Source of the DNA: Corynebacterium sp.
GTDB taxonomy: Bacteria; Actinomycetota; Actinomycetes; Mycobacteriales; Mycobacteriaceae
Length of the DNA: 64,000 bases
Assembly: GCF_022712275.1 (NCBI RefSeq)
Contig: NZ_JALAGU010000013.1
Span: 5,057-69,056 of the forward strand
Reading direction: 5' to 3'
The notes under the pieces are model-generated. The model searched no databases. It saw only the letters and a list, made by a program, of their open reading frames with translations, and was not told where the DNA came from. Shown one piece after another: positions 33,790 through 41,571 of this stretch. Numbering within the stretch: the first letter of the stretch is position 1; each line of letters opens with the position of its first letter. Made by a program: the position numbers and the translations under genes.

Positions 33790-34251
33790 TCAGGCGACCT
33801 CCGGCAGATAGCCCACCATGCCCCGGACCTCGTCGATGAAATCGCAGACCGCGGCATAGAAGCTGTCCGCGTCGGAGTCCCGGAGTTCACGCTCGAGCCC
33901 CATCTCCACCCGGGTGACGAACCGGGCGTAGATCTCGAAGCGCTCCACAGTGTCCGCCATCCCGGGCACGGCGGCACGCAGCCGCGCCCAGGCACTGCCG
34001 GAGGTCCGACGTCGCTTCCCGGTACGCACATCCTCGATCGCCGCTCCAGCGCCGCGCAGGGCCGCCCGGTAGGCCCAGGTGATGCGCTCGGCCGGCTGGT
34101 GTTCCCGGCGCGCCCGCTCCAGCAGACGCTCCGCCTCGTCGACGTAGGAGGCGGCGGTCACATGCGGTGAGCCACCCCGTCGCAGGCGCGTCACCTTCGC
34201 CGTCGTGGTCCTGTCCGTCGTCCTGTCCGTCGTCCTGTCCGTGGTTGACAC
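33790..34251 (-). CDS. SAV_6107-type HEPN-domain protein
   Basis: 153 residues from the GTG at 34251, which has a strong AAGGAGG site 6 nt upstream; an ATG at 34287 lacks one. After a short (TTDR)n repeat and a basic patch, an all-helical domain from about residue 35 (TAASYVDEAERLLERARR) to the end matches the SAV_6107 HEPN family. HEPN proteins are often RNases or nucleotide-binding partners in stress and defence, but the RX4-6H RNase motif is not evident, so I assign no activity. A near-consensus LexA box lies 94 bp upstream, in the divergent region shared with the acetyltransferase gene. Confidence 0.8.
   Translation of the reverse strand: MSTTDRTTDRTTDRTTTAKVTRLRRGGSPHVTAASYVDEAERLLERARREHQPAERITWAYRAALRGAGAAIEDVRTGKRRRTSGSAWARLRAAVPGMADTVERFEIYARFVTRVEMGLERELRDSDADSFYAAVCDFIDEVRGMVGYLPEVA
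34205..34240 (-). repeat. 12-bp tandem repeat at the start of the HEPN gene
   Basis: Three copies of GTCGTCCTGTCC (first copy with one change), encoding repeated T-T-D-R near the N-terminus. In-frame, so copy-number change would only lengthen or shorten the N-terminal tail. Confidence 0.8.
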
Positions 34252-34344
34252 TGTCCGCCTCCTTACCTCGGCTCTTCCTGTCTTCATGTTCTGACAGGGA
34301 CACTAGGCAGCATCCGGACGTCCACTTCTCTCCCGTCTGGTTAA

Positions 34345-34360
34345 TCGAACATACGTTCCA
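34345..34360. promoter_or_regulatory. Candidate LexA (SOS) box
   Basis: TCGAACATACGTTCCA matches the actinobacterial SOS box TCGAAC-N4-GTTCGA in 11 of 12 positions. It lies between the divergent HEPN (start 34251) and GNAT (start about 34413) genes, where it could repress either or both. Sequence match only. Confidence 0.6.
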
Positions 34361-34412
34361 CATGCTCCTCGGAAGCGGTCACCTTTGGCACCATGGAGGA
34401 GTGACCGGCACC

Positions 34413-35018
34413 GTGAAACGAGAAATGGACTCCACCGTCAGCGTCTGCGACATATCCCCGCAGACCTACCTGCAGCGGGTCAACGAGCTTGTCGAACTCC
34501 ACCTCAAGGCCATGGACTACCCCCGGTCGTCGTTCACCCAGCGCCGGATTCTCTGGGCCGCGAACTCGACCCGCCCCGGCTTCACCGCCGCCGTCGCGCT
34601 CGACCACGGTGCCGCAGTCCACGCCGACCCCCGCGCCCCCCACCAGCGCGTGGTCGGTATCGCGTACGGTTTCCCCGGAACCCCCTCCTCCTGGTGGTAC
34701 CGGGAGGTCTTCCGCGGCCTGCGTGGTGCCGGGATGTCGATCGAGGACGCCACCACCGCCCTCGACGACTTCGACGAGGTCTCCGAGGTCCATGTCATGC
34801 CCGGCTACCAGGGCCACGGCATCGGCCGCCGGATGATGGACAACCTGCTGCCACGGCTGCAGCGTCCGGTGGCCCTGCTCTCCACCCCGGAAGTGCCCGA
34901 CGAGGCCAACGCCGCCTGGAGTCTCTACCGTGAACTCGGTTTCCGCGATGTCCTGCGCGACTTCCGGTTCGGTACCGACCCCCGCCCCTTCGGGATCCTC
35001 GCCCGCCCCCGCGGCTGA
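34413..35018 (+). CDS. GNAT-family N-acetyltransferase
   Basis: About 201 residues from the GTG at 34413; GTG at 34401 and ATG at 34425 are alternative starts (GGAGGAG lies at 34395-34401). The acetyl-CoA-binding motif A is seen at about 125-145: EVHVMPGYQGHGIGRRMMDNLL, with the Q/RxxGxG/A loop as QGHGIG. The end of the fold, WSLYRELGFRDV, is typical. Equivalent in place to Rv2170 of M. tuberculosis, reported as a lysine acetyltransferase; the substrate here is unknown. Confidence 0.88.
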   Translation: MKREMDSTVSVCDISPQTYLQRVNELVELHLKAMDYPRSSFTQRRILWAANSTRPGFTAAVALDHGAAVHADPRAPHQRVVGIAYGFPGTPSSWWYREVFRGLRGAGMSIEDATTALDDFDEVSEVHVMPGYQGHGIGRRMMDNLLPRLQRPVALLSTPEVPDEANAAWSLYRELGFRDVLRDFRFGTDPRPFGILARPRG

Positions 35019-35042
35019 GCCGGAGGATCCTCCGGTCCGCCT

Positions 35043-36050
35043 CTAGCGCACCATGTCCTGGCCGAACTTCGGTCCGTAGGCCGGCGCCATACCGAGGTTG
35101 TGCAGCACCTCCTGCGTCGCCCGGACATTGTTCATCGTCATGAAGTGCAGGTCCGGGGCTCCCTCGGCGATCAGCCGCTCGGCCATCTTCGTGGTCACCT
35201 CGATACCGACCTCCCGGATCGCCGCGGCATTCTTCTGCTCGTCACCGTTGGCGACCTTCGTGAACAGTTCCTCCATGTCGCGGGGCAGTTCACAGCCGGC
35301 CAGCTCGACCTGACGGCGGACCGACCGCAGCGAAGTGATCGGCATGAGGCCCGGAATCACCGGCTTGGCACCGTGCACCGGGTCGTAGGCGGCCAGCCGG
35401 TCGCGCAACCGCAGGTAGTGGTCGACATTGAAGAACATCTGGGTGATGGAGTAGTTCGCTCCGGCACGCAACTTCTCCACGGTGTAGCGGGTGTCCGTCT
35501 CCAGGCTCTCCGCCCGGTAGTGCTTCTCCGGGAAGGACGCGATACCGATGTCGAAGTCCTCGCACTCCGGCATCGAGCGCACGAGTTCGATGAGATGGAC
35601 GGCATGGCTCAGCCCGCCGGCGATGCCCTGCCACTCCCCCGTCGGATCCCCCGGCGGGTCGCCGCGCAGGGCGAGCAGGTTCGTCAGCCCCAGGGACGCG
35701 AACTCACGGAGGATGTCGCGCAGTTCCTCCTCGGTGTGACCGACCAGTGTCATGTGCAGCAGGGTGGTCAGCGGCTTCACCGCGAGGCGTCCTGCGACAC
35801 GCTCGGTGCGGGCCCGACTGGAACCACCGGCACCGTAGGTCACCGAGACGAAGCTCGCCCCGAGGTCGTGGAAGGCCTCCGCGGCGGACCACAGGCGGGC
35901 CTCGGCGGCGTCGTCGCGCGGCGGCATGAACTCCACGGAGAAGGGAACACGTCCAGGGGTTCCGCGCTTCAGGGTGTCGGAGACCGCCACCTGGAGGCTG
36001 GGCGGCGGTGGTGTGGTGGCAGGTGACTCTGGACGTGGCGCGGGTGACAT
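35043..36050 (-). CDS. metF: 5,10-methylenetetrahydrofolate reductase
   Basis: 335 residues. Reduces methylene-THF to methyl-THF for methionine synthesis, with FAD. TIM-barrel signatures: FSVEFMPPRDDAAEARLW, the catalytic Glu being in SVEF; SVTYGAGGSSRART; LLALRGDPPGDPTGEW; and NYSITQMFFNVDHYLRL. A Pro-rich N-terminal extension of about 35 residues precedes the barrel. Start at ATG 36050 is supported by TATGAT (36059-36064, minus strand) 8 nt upstream, a leaderless arrangement. Divergent from the prenyl synthase gene. Confidence 0.95.
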   Translation of the reverse strand: MSPAPRPESPATTPPPPSLQVAVSDTLKRGTPGRVPFSVEFMPPRDDAAEARLWSAAEAFHDLGASFVSVTYGAGGSSRARTERVAGRLAVKPLTTLLHMTLVGHTEEELRDILREFASLGLTNLLALRGDPPGDPTGEWQGIAGGLSHAVHLIELVRSMPECEDFDIGIASFPEKHYRAESLETDTRYTVEKLRAGANYSITQMFFNVDHYLRLRDRLAAYDPVHGAKPVIPGLMPITSLRSVRRQVELAGCELPRDMEELFTKVANGDEQKNAAAIREVGIEVTTKMAERLIAEGAPDLHFMTMNNVRATQEVLHNLGMAPAYGPKFGQDMVR

Positions 36051-36168
36051 ACCTGACGATCATAGAAGACGTGTCAGGGCGCTTGAGCGAGGGTCTCCCC
36101 GGTCCACCTACTATGGAGCCGTCAGAATCCGTTCATGTCCGCCCATCGCCTCCGGAGAGTGCCTTCGA

Positions 36169-37290
36169 ATGACCTACGCCCCGACCTCCTGGACCCTGGA
36201 CAGGCCCCTGGTGGACGTCCCTGCCGCGGTGGACGCCGAACTGGACCGTTTCTTCCGCGACCGGCACGCCGAGTTCGACGGCCTGGATCCGGTCGTCGCC
36301 GACGGGGTGGATGCCCTCGAGCAGTTCGTCACCGGTGGCGGCAAGCGACTGCGTCCGCTGTTCGCCTGGGCCGGGGTGCGCGCCGCCCTCGACGGCGGCG
36401 GCGGGACGCTGTCCGGGTCGACCCGACCGGAGGACCTGCTGCGCGCGGTGGGGTCCCTGGAGTTCATCCAGGCCTGCGCCCTGATCCACGACGACATCAT
36501 CGACCACTCCGACACCCGGCGCGGCCGGCCGACGACCCACCGTCGTTTCGAGGCGTCCCACCGGGCCGACGGCTGGTCCGGGGACGCCGTCGGCTACGGC
36601 GAGAGCCAGGCCATCCTCGTCGGCGACCTCGCCTTCGCCTGGGCCGATGACATGCTCGTGGATTCCGGGGTGGACGCCGCGTCCCTCGCCCGTGCCCGGG
36701 AGCCCTGGCGGAAGATGCGTACCGAGGTCATCGCGGGGCAGATGCTCGACATCGCCCTGGAGAACAGCGGGTCCGAGGATCCGGCGATGTCCGAGAAGGT
36801 CAACACCTACAAGACCGCGGCGTACACGGTTGAGCGACCGCTGCACCTGGGAGCCGCACTCGGGGACGCGGATGCCCGCACGGTCGACCTGCTGCGCACC
36901 GCGGGCCGGGAGATCGGCATCGCCTTCCAGCTGGAGGACGACCATCTCGGCGTCTTCGGTGATCCACAGGTCACCGGCAAGGCCGCCGGTGACGATCTGC
37001 GTTCGGGCAAGCGCACCTGGCTGGTCATGCGCGCCCTGGCGACCGCGGACCGGAGCGATCCGGCGGCCGCCGCCCGGCTCCGTGAGGGCATGGGGACGGT
37101 GCGCTCCGACGACGAGGTCGACGAGCTGCGGCAGATCATCGTGGACTCCGGGGCCGCCGCACAGAACACCGGCCGGGCCCGGGAACTCACCGACAAGGCG
37201 GTGGACGCGCTGCGGACCGGCCACCTGGGGCAGGACATCGTCGATGAGCTCGTCGCCGTGGCCGAGCAACTCACCGAGCGCAGGAGCTGA
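36169..37290 (+). CDS. idsA: Geranylgeranyl/polyprenyl diphosphate synthase (IdsA type)
   Basis: 373 residues from the ATG at 36169 (GGAGAG upstream). Head-to-tail trans-prenyltransferase. First Asp-rich motif DDIID in ALIHDDIIDHSDTRRGRP, GGGKRLRP for pyrophosphate binding, and the second region FQLEDDHLGVFGD, where the usual DDxxD is DDHLG, as in the short-chain IdsA group of Corynebacteriales. Chain length cannot be read with certainty. TACTAT at 36109-36114 is a possible -10. Followed after 1 bp by mptA, whose product uses a polyprenyl-phosphate-linked sugar, so a lipid-carrier link is plausible. Confidence 0.9.
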   Translation: MTYAPTSWTLDRPLVDVPAAVDAELDRFFRDRHAEFDGLDPVVADGVDALEQFVTGGGKRLRPLFAWAGVRAALDGGGGTLSGSTRPEDLLRAVGSLEFIQACALIHDDIIDHSDTRRGRPTTHRRFEASHRADGWSGDAVGYGESQAILVGDLAFAWADDMLVDSGVDAASLARAREPWRKMRTEVIAGQMLDIALENSGSEDPAMSEKVNTYKTAAYTVERPLHLGAALGDADARTVDLLRTAGREIGIAFQLEDDHLGVFGDPQVTGKAAGDDLRSGKRTWLVMRALATADRSDPAAAARLREGMGTVRSDDEVDELRQIIVDSGAAAQNTGRARELTDKAVDALRTGHLGQDIVDELVAVAEQLTERRS

Positions 37291-37291
37291 G

Positions 37292-38905
37292 ATGGCGTCC
37301 ACAGTCACCGCCCTGGTGCGTGGCATGTCGCGACGCACGGCGATTGTCCTGGGTGCCGTCGGCTCACTGGTGATGGCACTGACCTCCCATGCCGTCGGCG
37401 CGACCCGTACGCGTGGTGGTGTGCTGCAGTCCCTCGGGTTGACCAACCTCAGCTTCGGGCACTTCGCCGGGATCCTCGTGGTGGTGCTGTGGCTGGGTGT
37501 TCTCGCCATGGTGGTCTCCTGGTCCGTCCTCGGCGGACGTCTGCTGCGCCGGGGCGAGGCCCTCGGCGTCGCCCCGCTGGTGGCGTGGACCGCACCACTG
37601 CTGCTGGCCGGCCCGCTGATGAGCCGGGACGTCTACTCCTATCTCATGCAGGGGACACTGAGCCACGAGGGTTTCGACCCCTACGAGGTCGGTGCCTCCG
37701 CTGTCCCGGGACGGGTGTTCTTCGAGGTCAGTCCGGACTGGCGCAACACCACCACCCCCTACGGTCCGCTGCACATGTGGATCGGTGAGGGCGTCGTCAG
37801 CGTCACCGGTGACAACGTCACCGCCGGTGTGATCGTCTACAAGATCTTCTCACTGGCCTGCTTCGCCGGTCTGGTGTGGGCCGTCGCCCGCCTGGCCGCC
37901 GCGTTGAAGGTCAATGCGTCGCTCGCGGTATGGCTGGGGGTGGCCAATCCACTGTCGGTGATCCACCTCGTCGGCGGCATGCACAACGAGGTCACCATGA
38001 TGCTGCTGGTGTGCACCGGGCTGCTCGCCGCGGTCCGGTTGCCGGCGGTGCGGGGAGCACTGCTCGGTGCGGTCCTCGTCGGTGCGGGTATCGCCCTGAA
38101 GGCCACGGCGGCGATCGCGTTGCCGTTCCTGGTGTGGATCTTCGTCGCCCGCTATGCCGGGCCGCTCGGGAAGGACGCCCCGGTGCGGCGTCCGGTGAAG
38201 GAGGTCGTCGCCGATGTACGGCACGGGACGCTGCGCCGTGCGGTCACTCTCATCACCGGTGGCGTGGCGTGCCTGGCGGTGTCGGTGGGCATGCTCGCCC
38301 TGGTGACCGTGGCCAGCGGCCAGTCCTGGGGCTGGGTCTCCGAAATCAGCGGCAACTCCAAGGTGATCAACCCGCTGGCGGTGCCCTCGCTGGTCGCCTC
38401 GGTACTGGTACGCCCGATCGGCGCGGTCAACGAGAACATCTTCTTCAACGACATCATCGACGTCGTCCGGCCGGTCTCGACCGTCGTGATGGTGCTGATC
38501 CTCGTCATCGCCTGGGCCGTGTGGCGCCGCTCGGTGAAGGAGGCCTTCGTCGGGGCGACCGTGGCGTACGTGGCGACCTGCCTGTTCAACGCGGTGGTCC
38601 TGCCCTGGTACTACATGGCGCCCCTGGCCCTGGTCGGACTGTGGATCCGGGACCGCCGCGCGGTGTTCGCCGTGGCCTGGCTGGCGATGGTGCTGTCGAT
38701 GACCTTCGACGGTTCCGGTAACAACCGGCTCTACAACATCCCCTGGCTCATCCTCGTGGGCCTGGTGATGTGGTGGCTGGCGCGGACCTGCCTACGCCAG
38801 GATGACTCAGCGGAGGAATCAGCTGATGGCCATCCCCTGGGCGCGGCGCATGACCTCGCGGGCGAGGTGCCCGTGGAGGGCGTCGACGGGTCGCCCCGGC
38901 AGTGA
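37292..38905 (+). CDS. mptA: Alpha-1,6-mannosyltransferase MptA
   Basis: 537 residues, about 12-13 membrane helices. GT-C type glycosyltransferase that elongates the alpha-1,6-mannan backbone of lipomannan from polyprenyl-phosphate mannose on the outer membrane face. The catalytic first loop motif is MSRDVYSYLMQGTL followed by a Tyr/Pro-rich segment (TTPYGPLHMW). The ATG at 37292 follows the prenyl synthase stop by one base. The last 87 bp overlap the end of the convergent Rv2175c-type gene. Synteny with Rv2174 supports the assignment over the paralogue MptB. Confidence 0.9.
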   Translation: MASTVTALVRGMSRRTAIVLGAVGSLVMALTSHAVGATRTRGGVLQSLGLTNLSFGHFAGILVVVLWLGVLAMVVSWSVLGGRLLRRGEALGVAPLVAWTAPLLLAGPLMSRDVYSYLMQGTLSHEGFDPYEVGASAVPGRVFFEVSPDWRNTTTPYGPLHMWIGEGVVSVTGDNVTAGVIVYKIFSLACFAGLVWAVARLAAALKVNASLAVWLGVANPLSVIHLVGGMHNEVTMMLLVCTGLLAAVRLPAVRGALLGAVLVGAGIALKATAAIALPFLVWIFVARYAGPLGKDAPVRRPVKEVVADVRHGTLRRAVTLITGGVACLAVSVGMLALVTVASGQSWGWVSEISGNSKVINPLAVPSLVASVLVRPIGAVNENIFFNDIIDVVRPVSTVVMVLILVIAWAVWRRSVKEAFVGATVAYVATCLFNAVVLPWYYMAPLALVGLWIRDRRAVFAVAWLAMVLSMTFDGSGNNRLYNIPWLILVGLVMWWLARTCLRQDDSAEESADGHPLGAAHDLAGEVPVEGVDGSPRQ

Positions 38906-39226
38906 CTCATCGGTGGTGAAGAGGAAGTCGAGGATCTCGGCGTCCTCCCAGCCACCGTCGGCGAGCAGGGCGATGACACCGGGCACGAACTTGTTGATCT
39001 CGGCGTCGTCGGTGAAGAAGCGCGCGGGGATGTGGCGCACTCCGTCAACGTCGACGGCGATGAGCCGGTGACGGTTGAGCTCGTCCATCACCCGGGTGAC
39101 GATGACGCCGAGGAGATCGGCGACATCGGGGACGGTCAGCAGTCGTTCGCCGGCGGGTATCCCGGACAGCGGGGAGGTCAGGACGAGGCCGGAGCCGTCG
39201 GGGGAAGTGTTGTTGTCGTTACTCAC
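38819..39226 (-). CDS. Rv2175c-family DNA-binding protein
   Basis: 135 residues from a GTG at 39226 with an AAGG site 8 nt upstream. A winged-helix part (LLTVPDVADLLGVIVTRVMDELNRHRL) precedes the Rv2175c C-terminal domain (FVPGVIALLADGGWEDAEILDFLF). In M. tuberculosis Rv2175c is a DNA-binding protein phosphorylated by PknL, whose gene is also its divergent neighbour here. The N-terminal 20 residues are Asn/Asp/Ser-rich and include Thr7 (NNTSPDG), a candidate phospho-site by analogy. Confidence 0.9.
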   Translation of the reverse strand: MSNDNNTSPDGSGLVLTSPLSGIPAGERLLTVPDVADLLGVIVTRVMDELNRHRLIAVDVDGVRHIPARFFTDDAEINKFVPGVIALLADGGWEDAEILDFLFTTDESLPGRPVDALHGHLAREVMRRAQGMAIS

Positions 39227-39253
39227 GTCTACTACCTTAACCGCCCTCCCCCG

Positions 39254-39259
39254 TATAAT
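39254..39259 (+). promoter_or_regulatory. Consensus -10 element (TATAAT) of pknL
   Basis: A perfect TATAAT between the divergent Rv2175c-type and pknL genes. No good -35 hexamer at 16-18 bp. Predicts a transcript start near 39266 and a leader of about 80 nt containing the 12-bp repeats. Confidence 0.6.
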
Positions 39260-39280
39260 CGCCGGGTACCCGTCTGTCCC

Positions 39281-39328
39281 CGACACGACCAGCGACACGA
39301 CCACCGACACGACCACCGACACAACCAG
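39281..39328 (+). repeat. 12-bp tandem repeat in the pknL leader
   Basis: Four copies of CGACACGACCAC (copies 1 and 4 with one or two changes) between the TATAAT and the pknL ribosome site. It is noncoding for pknL; on the opposite strand it lies upstream of the Rv2175c-type start. Confidence 0.85.
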
Positions 39329-39345
39329 GAGGCGATCCCCCCACC

Positions 39346-41523
39346 GTGGCAGCACAGCTCCAGGCCGGCGATCTGCTCGACGGTCGCTACCGTATCGGGG
39401 CGAGTATCGCCCACGGCGGTATGTCGACCGTCTACCACTGCATCGACACCCGCCTCGACCGCGATCTCGCGGCCAAGGTCATGGACCCGGCCCTGGCCGC
39501 GGACCGTGACGCGCGGACGCGGTTCGAGCGTGAGGCGCGTGCCGTCGCCCGGCTGGACCATCCCTGCCTGGTGAACGTCTTCGACCAGGGGACCGACGAA
39601 CGCGAGGACGGCGACCTCGTCTTCCTCATCATGGAGCTGGTCCCCGGCGGGACGCTGCGTGAACTGCTCCGCGAACGCGGCCCGATGCCGCCGCACGCCG
39701 CCCTGGCGGTCACCGAGCCGGTGCTGCAGGCTCTCGCACTGGCGCACCGGGAGGGGATGGTCCACCGGGACGTCAAGCCGGACAACGTCCTCATCCGCGA
39801 CGACCACCAGGTCAAGCTCGCGGACTTCGGGCTGGTGCGGGCGAGCCGCCAGCAGTCCGCTGCCGGCGGTGGCCCGGTCATCGGCACCGCCGCCTACCTG
39901 TCCCCAGAGCAGGTGCAGGGCCGCAGCACCGGCCCGCAGAGCGACGTCTACTCCGCCGGCGTGATGCTCTTCGAGCTGCTCACCGGCCACCCACCGTTCC
40001 GCGGCGCCACGCCCCGGGACACCGCGGCGATGCGGCTGGACCGGGATGTCCCCGCCCCGTCGGCGGTCATCGCCGGTGTCCCGCAGGAGCTCGACGACCT
40101 GGTGCTCATCGCGACCCGCCGCAACCCGGTCCAGCGCTTCGAGGACGGGTCCCAGTTCCTCGAGGCCGTCCGTGACACGGTCCGGGATCTGGGACTTCCG
40201 GCGTTCCGCGTGCCGGTCCCCGAGAACTCCGCCGTCCACCGGGCACTGGCGGGGTCGGTCTTCAGCGACCGGCTGAGCTGGGATGACGCAGCAATGGCCA
40301 CGAGCATGGTCCCACAGGTCACCCCCGACCAGCACACCGCGCAGACCAGTTACCAGGAGCCGGAGCCGCCACGTCGTGTGGAGGAACACCCCACCCACGT
40401 CACCCGCCGGGTCCCCGAGCCGGTCCCCGCCCCGTCGGGACCGCCGCTGAGCAACCGTCGCCCGGTCCGCACCGTGCTGTGGACCGCCCTCGTCCTCGTC
40501 ATGGTCATCGCCGTCGCCGTGGGGTCCTGGTGGGTCGCCTCCGGCCGCTACGGTGAAGTCCCGCAGGTTCTCGGCCAGGACGTGACCGGCGCCCGTTCCG
40601 CCGTGGAGCAGGCGGGCTTCACCTCCACGGTCTCCGAGATCTGGTCAGACGACGATCCGGCGGACGCGGTCACCGGGACAGACCCGGGGTCCGGCGAACG
40701 GGTGGTACGCGGCAGTGAGGTGGCGGTACTGGTCTCCCGGGGTCGGCCGACCGTCCCCGAGCCGAGCGACACCGACACCCTGGCGTCCTACCGGTCGAAG
40801 CTGCAGGACCGGACGCTGACCTGGACGGTCGGCGACGAAGTCTGGGACGACGACGCCCCGGCGGGCGTCGTCGCGAAAGTCTCCCCCTCCTCCGGCACCA
40901 CGGTGGATACCGGCACCGAGATCACGGTGCAGGTCAGCAAGGGCCCGCGCCCGGTGAAGGTGCCCGGCGTGTCCGGCATGACCGAGAAGAAGGCCACCCA
41001 GACCCTGGAGAATGCCGGACTGAAGGTCTCCGGGACCACCGAGGAGTTCGACGCGGACGTCGACGGTGGTGACGTGATCACCACCGACCCGGACACCGAC
41101 ACCGAAGTCCCCTCCGGCTCCGAGGTGCACCTGGTCATCTCCTCGGCAGTGACCGTCCCCGATCTCGCCGGCAAGTCCATGGAGGACGCTGCGGAGGCGC
41201 TGCGTGACGCCGGGCTGAACCCGGTGACCGGTGACGCTGTCTCCGACACCGACGAGGACGCCGGGAAGGTGGCGGAGACTTCCCCGACCTCCGGAACCCG
41301 CCTGGACCCCGCCCGGAACAACACGGTGACCCTCCATCCCTCCGACCAGGTCAAGGTCCCCTTCGTCATCGGCAAGTCCGCCGAAGACGCGACGGAGGCG
41401 CTGGAGGACAAGGGCTTCGAGGTGAAGATCGACGGCCGGTCGGGCGGCCGCGTCATCACCCAGTCCCCCGGCCCCCGCACACGGGTCACCGAGGGAACCA
41501 CGGTGACCCTGCGGACGATCTAG
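39346..41523 (+). CDS. pknL: Ser/Thr protein kinase PknL with five PASTA repeats
   Basis: 725 residues. Kinase domain at about 14-285: catalytic Lys44 (LAAKVMD), HRDVKPDN at 140-147, DFG at 160-162, APE-equivalent SPEQV. A juxtamembrane linker leads to one membrane helix at about 376-398 and five extracellular PASTA units (about 404-725), the fold that senses peptidoglycan fragments or lipid II. M. tuberculosis PknL lacks PASTA repeats; the corynebacterial form has them. GTG start at 39346, AGGAGG 13 nt upstream (long spacing). Neighbouring Rv2175c-type protein is the likely substrate. Confidence 0.96.
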   Translation: MAAQLQAGDLLDGRYRIGASIAHGGMSTVYHCIDTRLDRDLAAKVMDPALAADRDARTRFEREARAVARLDHPCLVNVFDQGTDEREDGDLVFLIMELVPGGTLRELLRERGPMPPHAALAVTEPVLQALALAHREGMVHRDVKPDNVLIRDDHQVKLADFGLVRASRQQSAAGGGPVIGTAAYLSPEQVQGRSTGPQSDVYSAGVMLFELLTGHPPFRGATPRDTAAMRLDRDVPAPSAVIAGVPQELDDLVLIATRRNPVQRFEDGSQFLEAVRDTVRDLGLPAFRVPVPENSAVHRALAGSVFSDRLSWDDAAMATSMVPQVTPDQHTAQTSYQEPEPPRRVEEHPTHVTRRVPEPVPAPSGPPLSNRRPVRTVLWTALVLVMVIAVAVGSWWVASGRYGEVPQVLGQDVTGARSAVEQAGFTSTVSEIWSDDDPADAVTGTDPGSGERVVRGSEVAVLVSRGRPTVPEPSDTDTLASYRSKLQDRTLTWTVGDEVWDDDAPAGVVAKVSPSSGTTVDTGTEITVQVSKGPRPVKVPGVSGMTEKKATQTLENAGLKVSGTTEEFDADVDGGDVITTDPDTDTEVPSGSEVHLVISSAVTVPDLAGKSMEDAAEALRDAGLNPVTGDAVSDTDEDAGKVAETSPTSGTRLDPARNNTVTLHPSDQVKVPFVIGKSAEDATEALEDKGFEVKIDGRSGGRVITQSPGPRTRVTEGTTVTLRTI

Positions 41524-41533
41524 CGTCCGACCG

Positions 41534-41571
41534 GCGACAGACTAGCGACAGACTAGCGACAGACTAGCGAC
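41534..41571. repeat. 11-bp tandem repeat spanning the aroG stop codon
   Basis: Three copies of GCGACAGACTA plus a partial fourth. Each copy contains CTA (TAG on the aroG strand); because the unit is 11 bp the three TAGs fall in three different frames, the first being the aroG stop. Confidence 0.9.

Noticed and set aside
34167..34412. Long N-terminal extension of the GNAT protein
   Set aside because: Would run through the LexA box and the divergent HEPN gene start.
36647..37291. N-terminal extension of mptA into the prenyl synthase gene
   Set aside because: Frame is a shadow of the synthase; the ATG at 37292 matches the family start.
39281..39328. CRISPR-like repeat array
   Set aside because: 12-bp units without spacers and no cas genes; simple tandem repeat.
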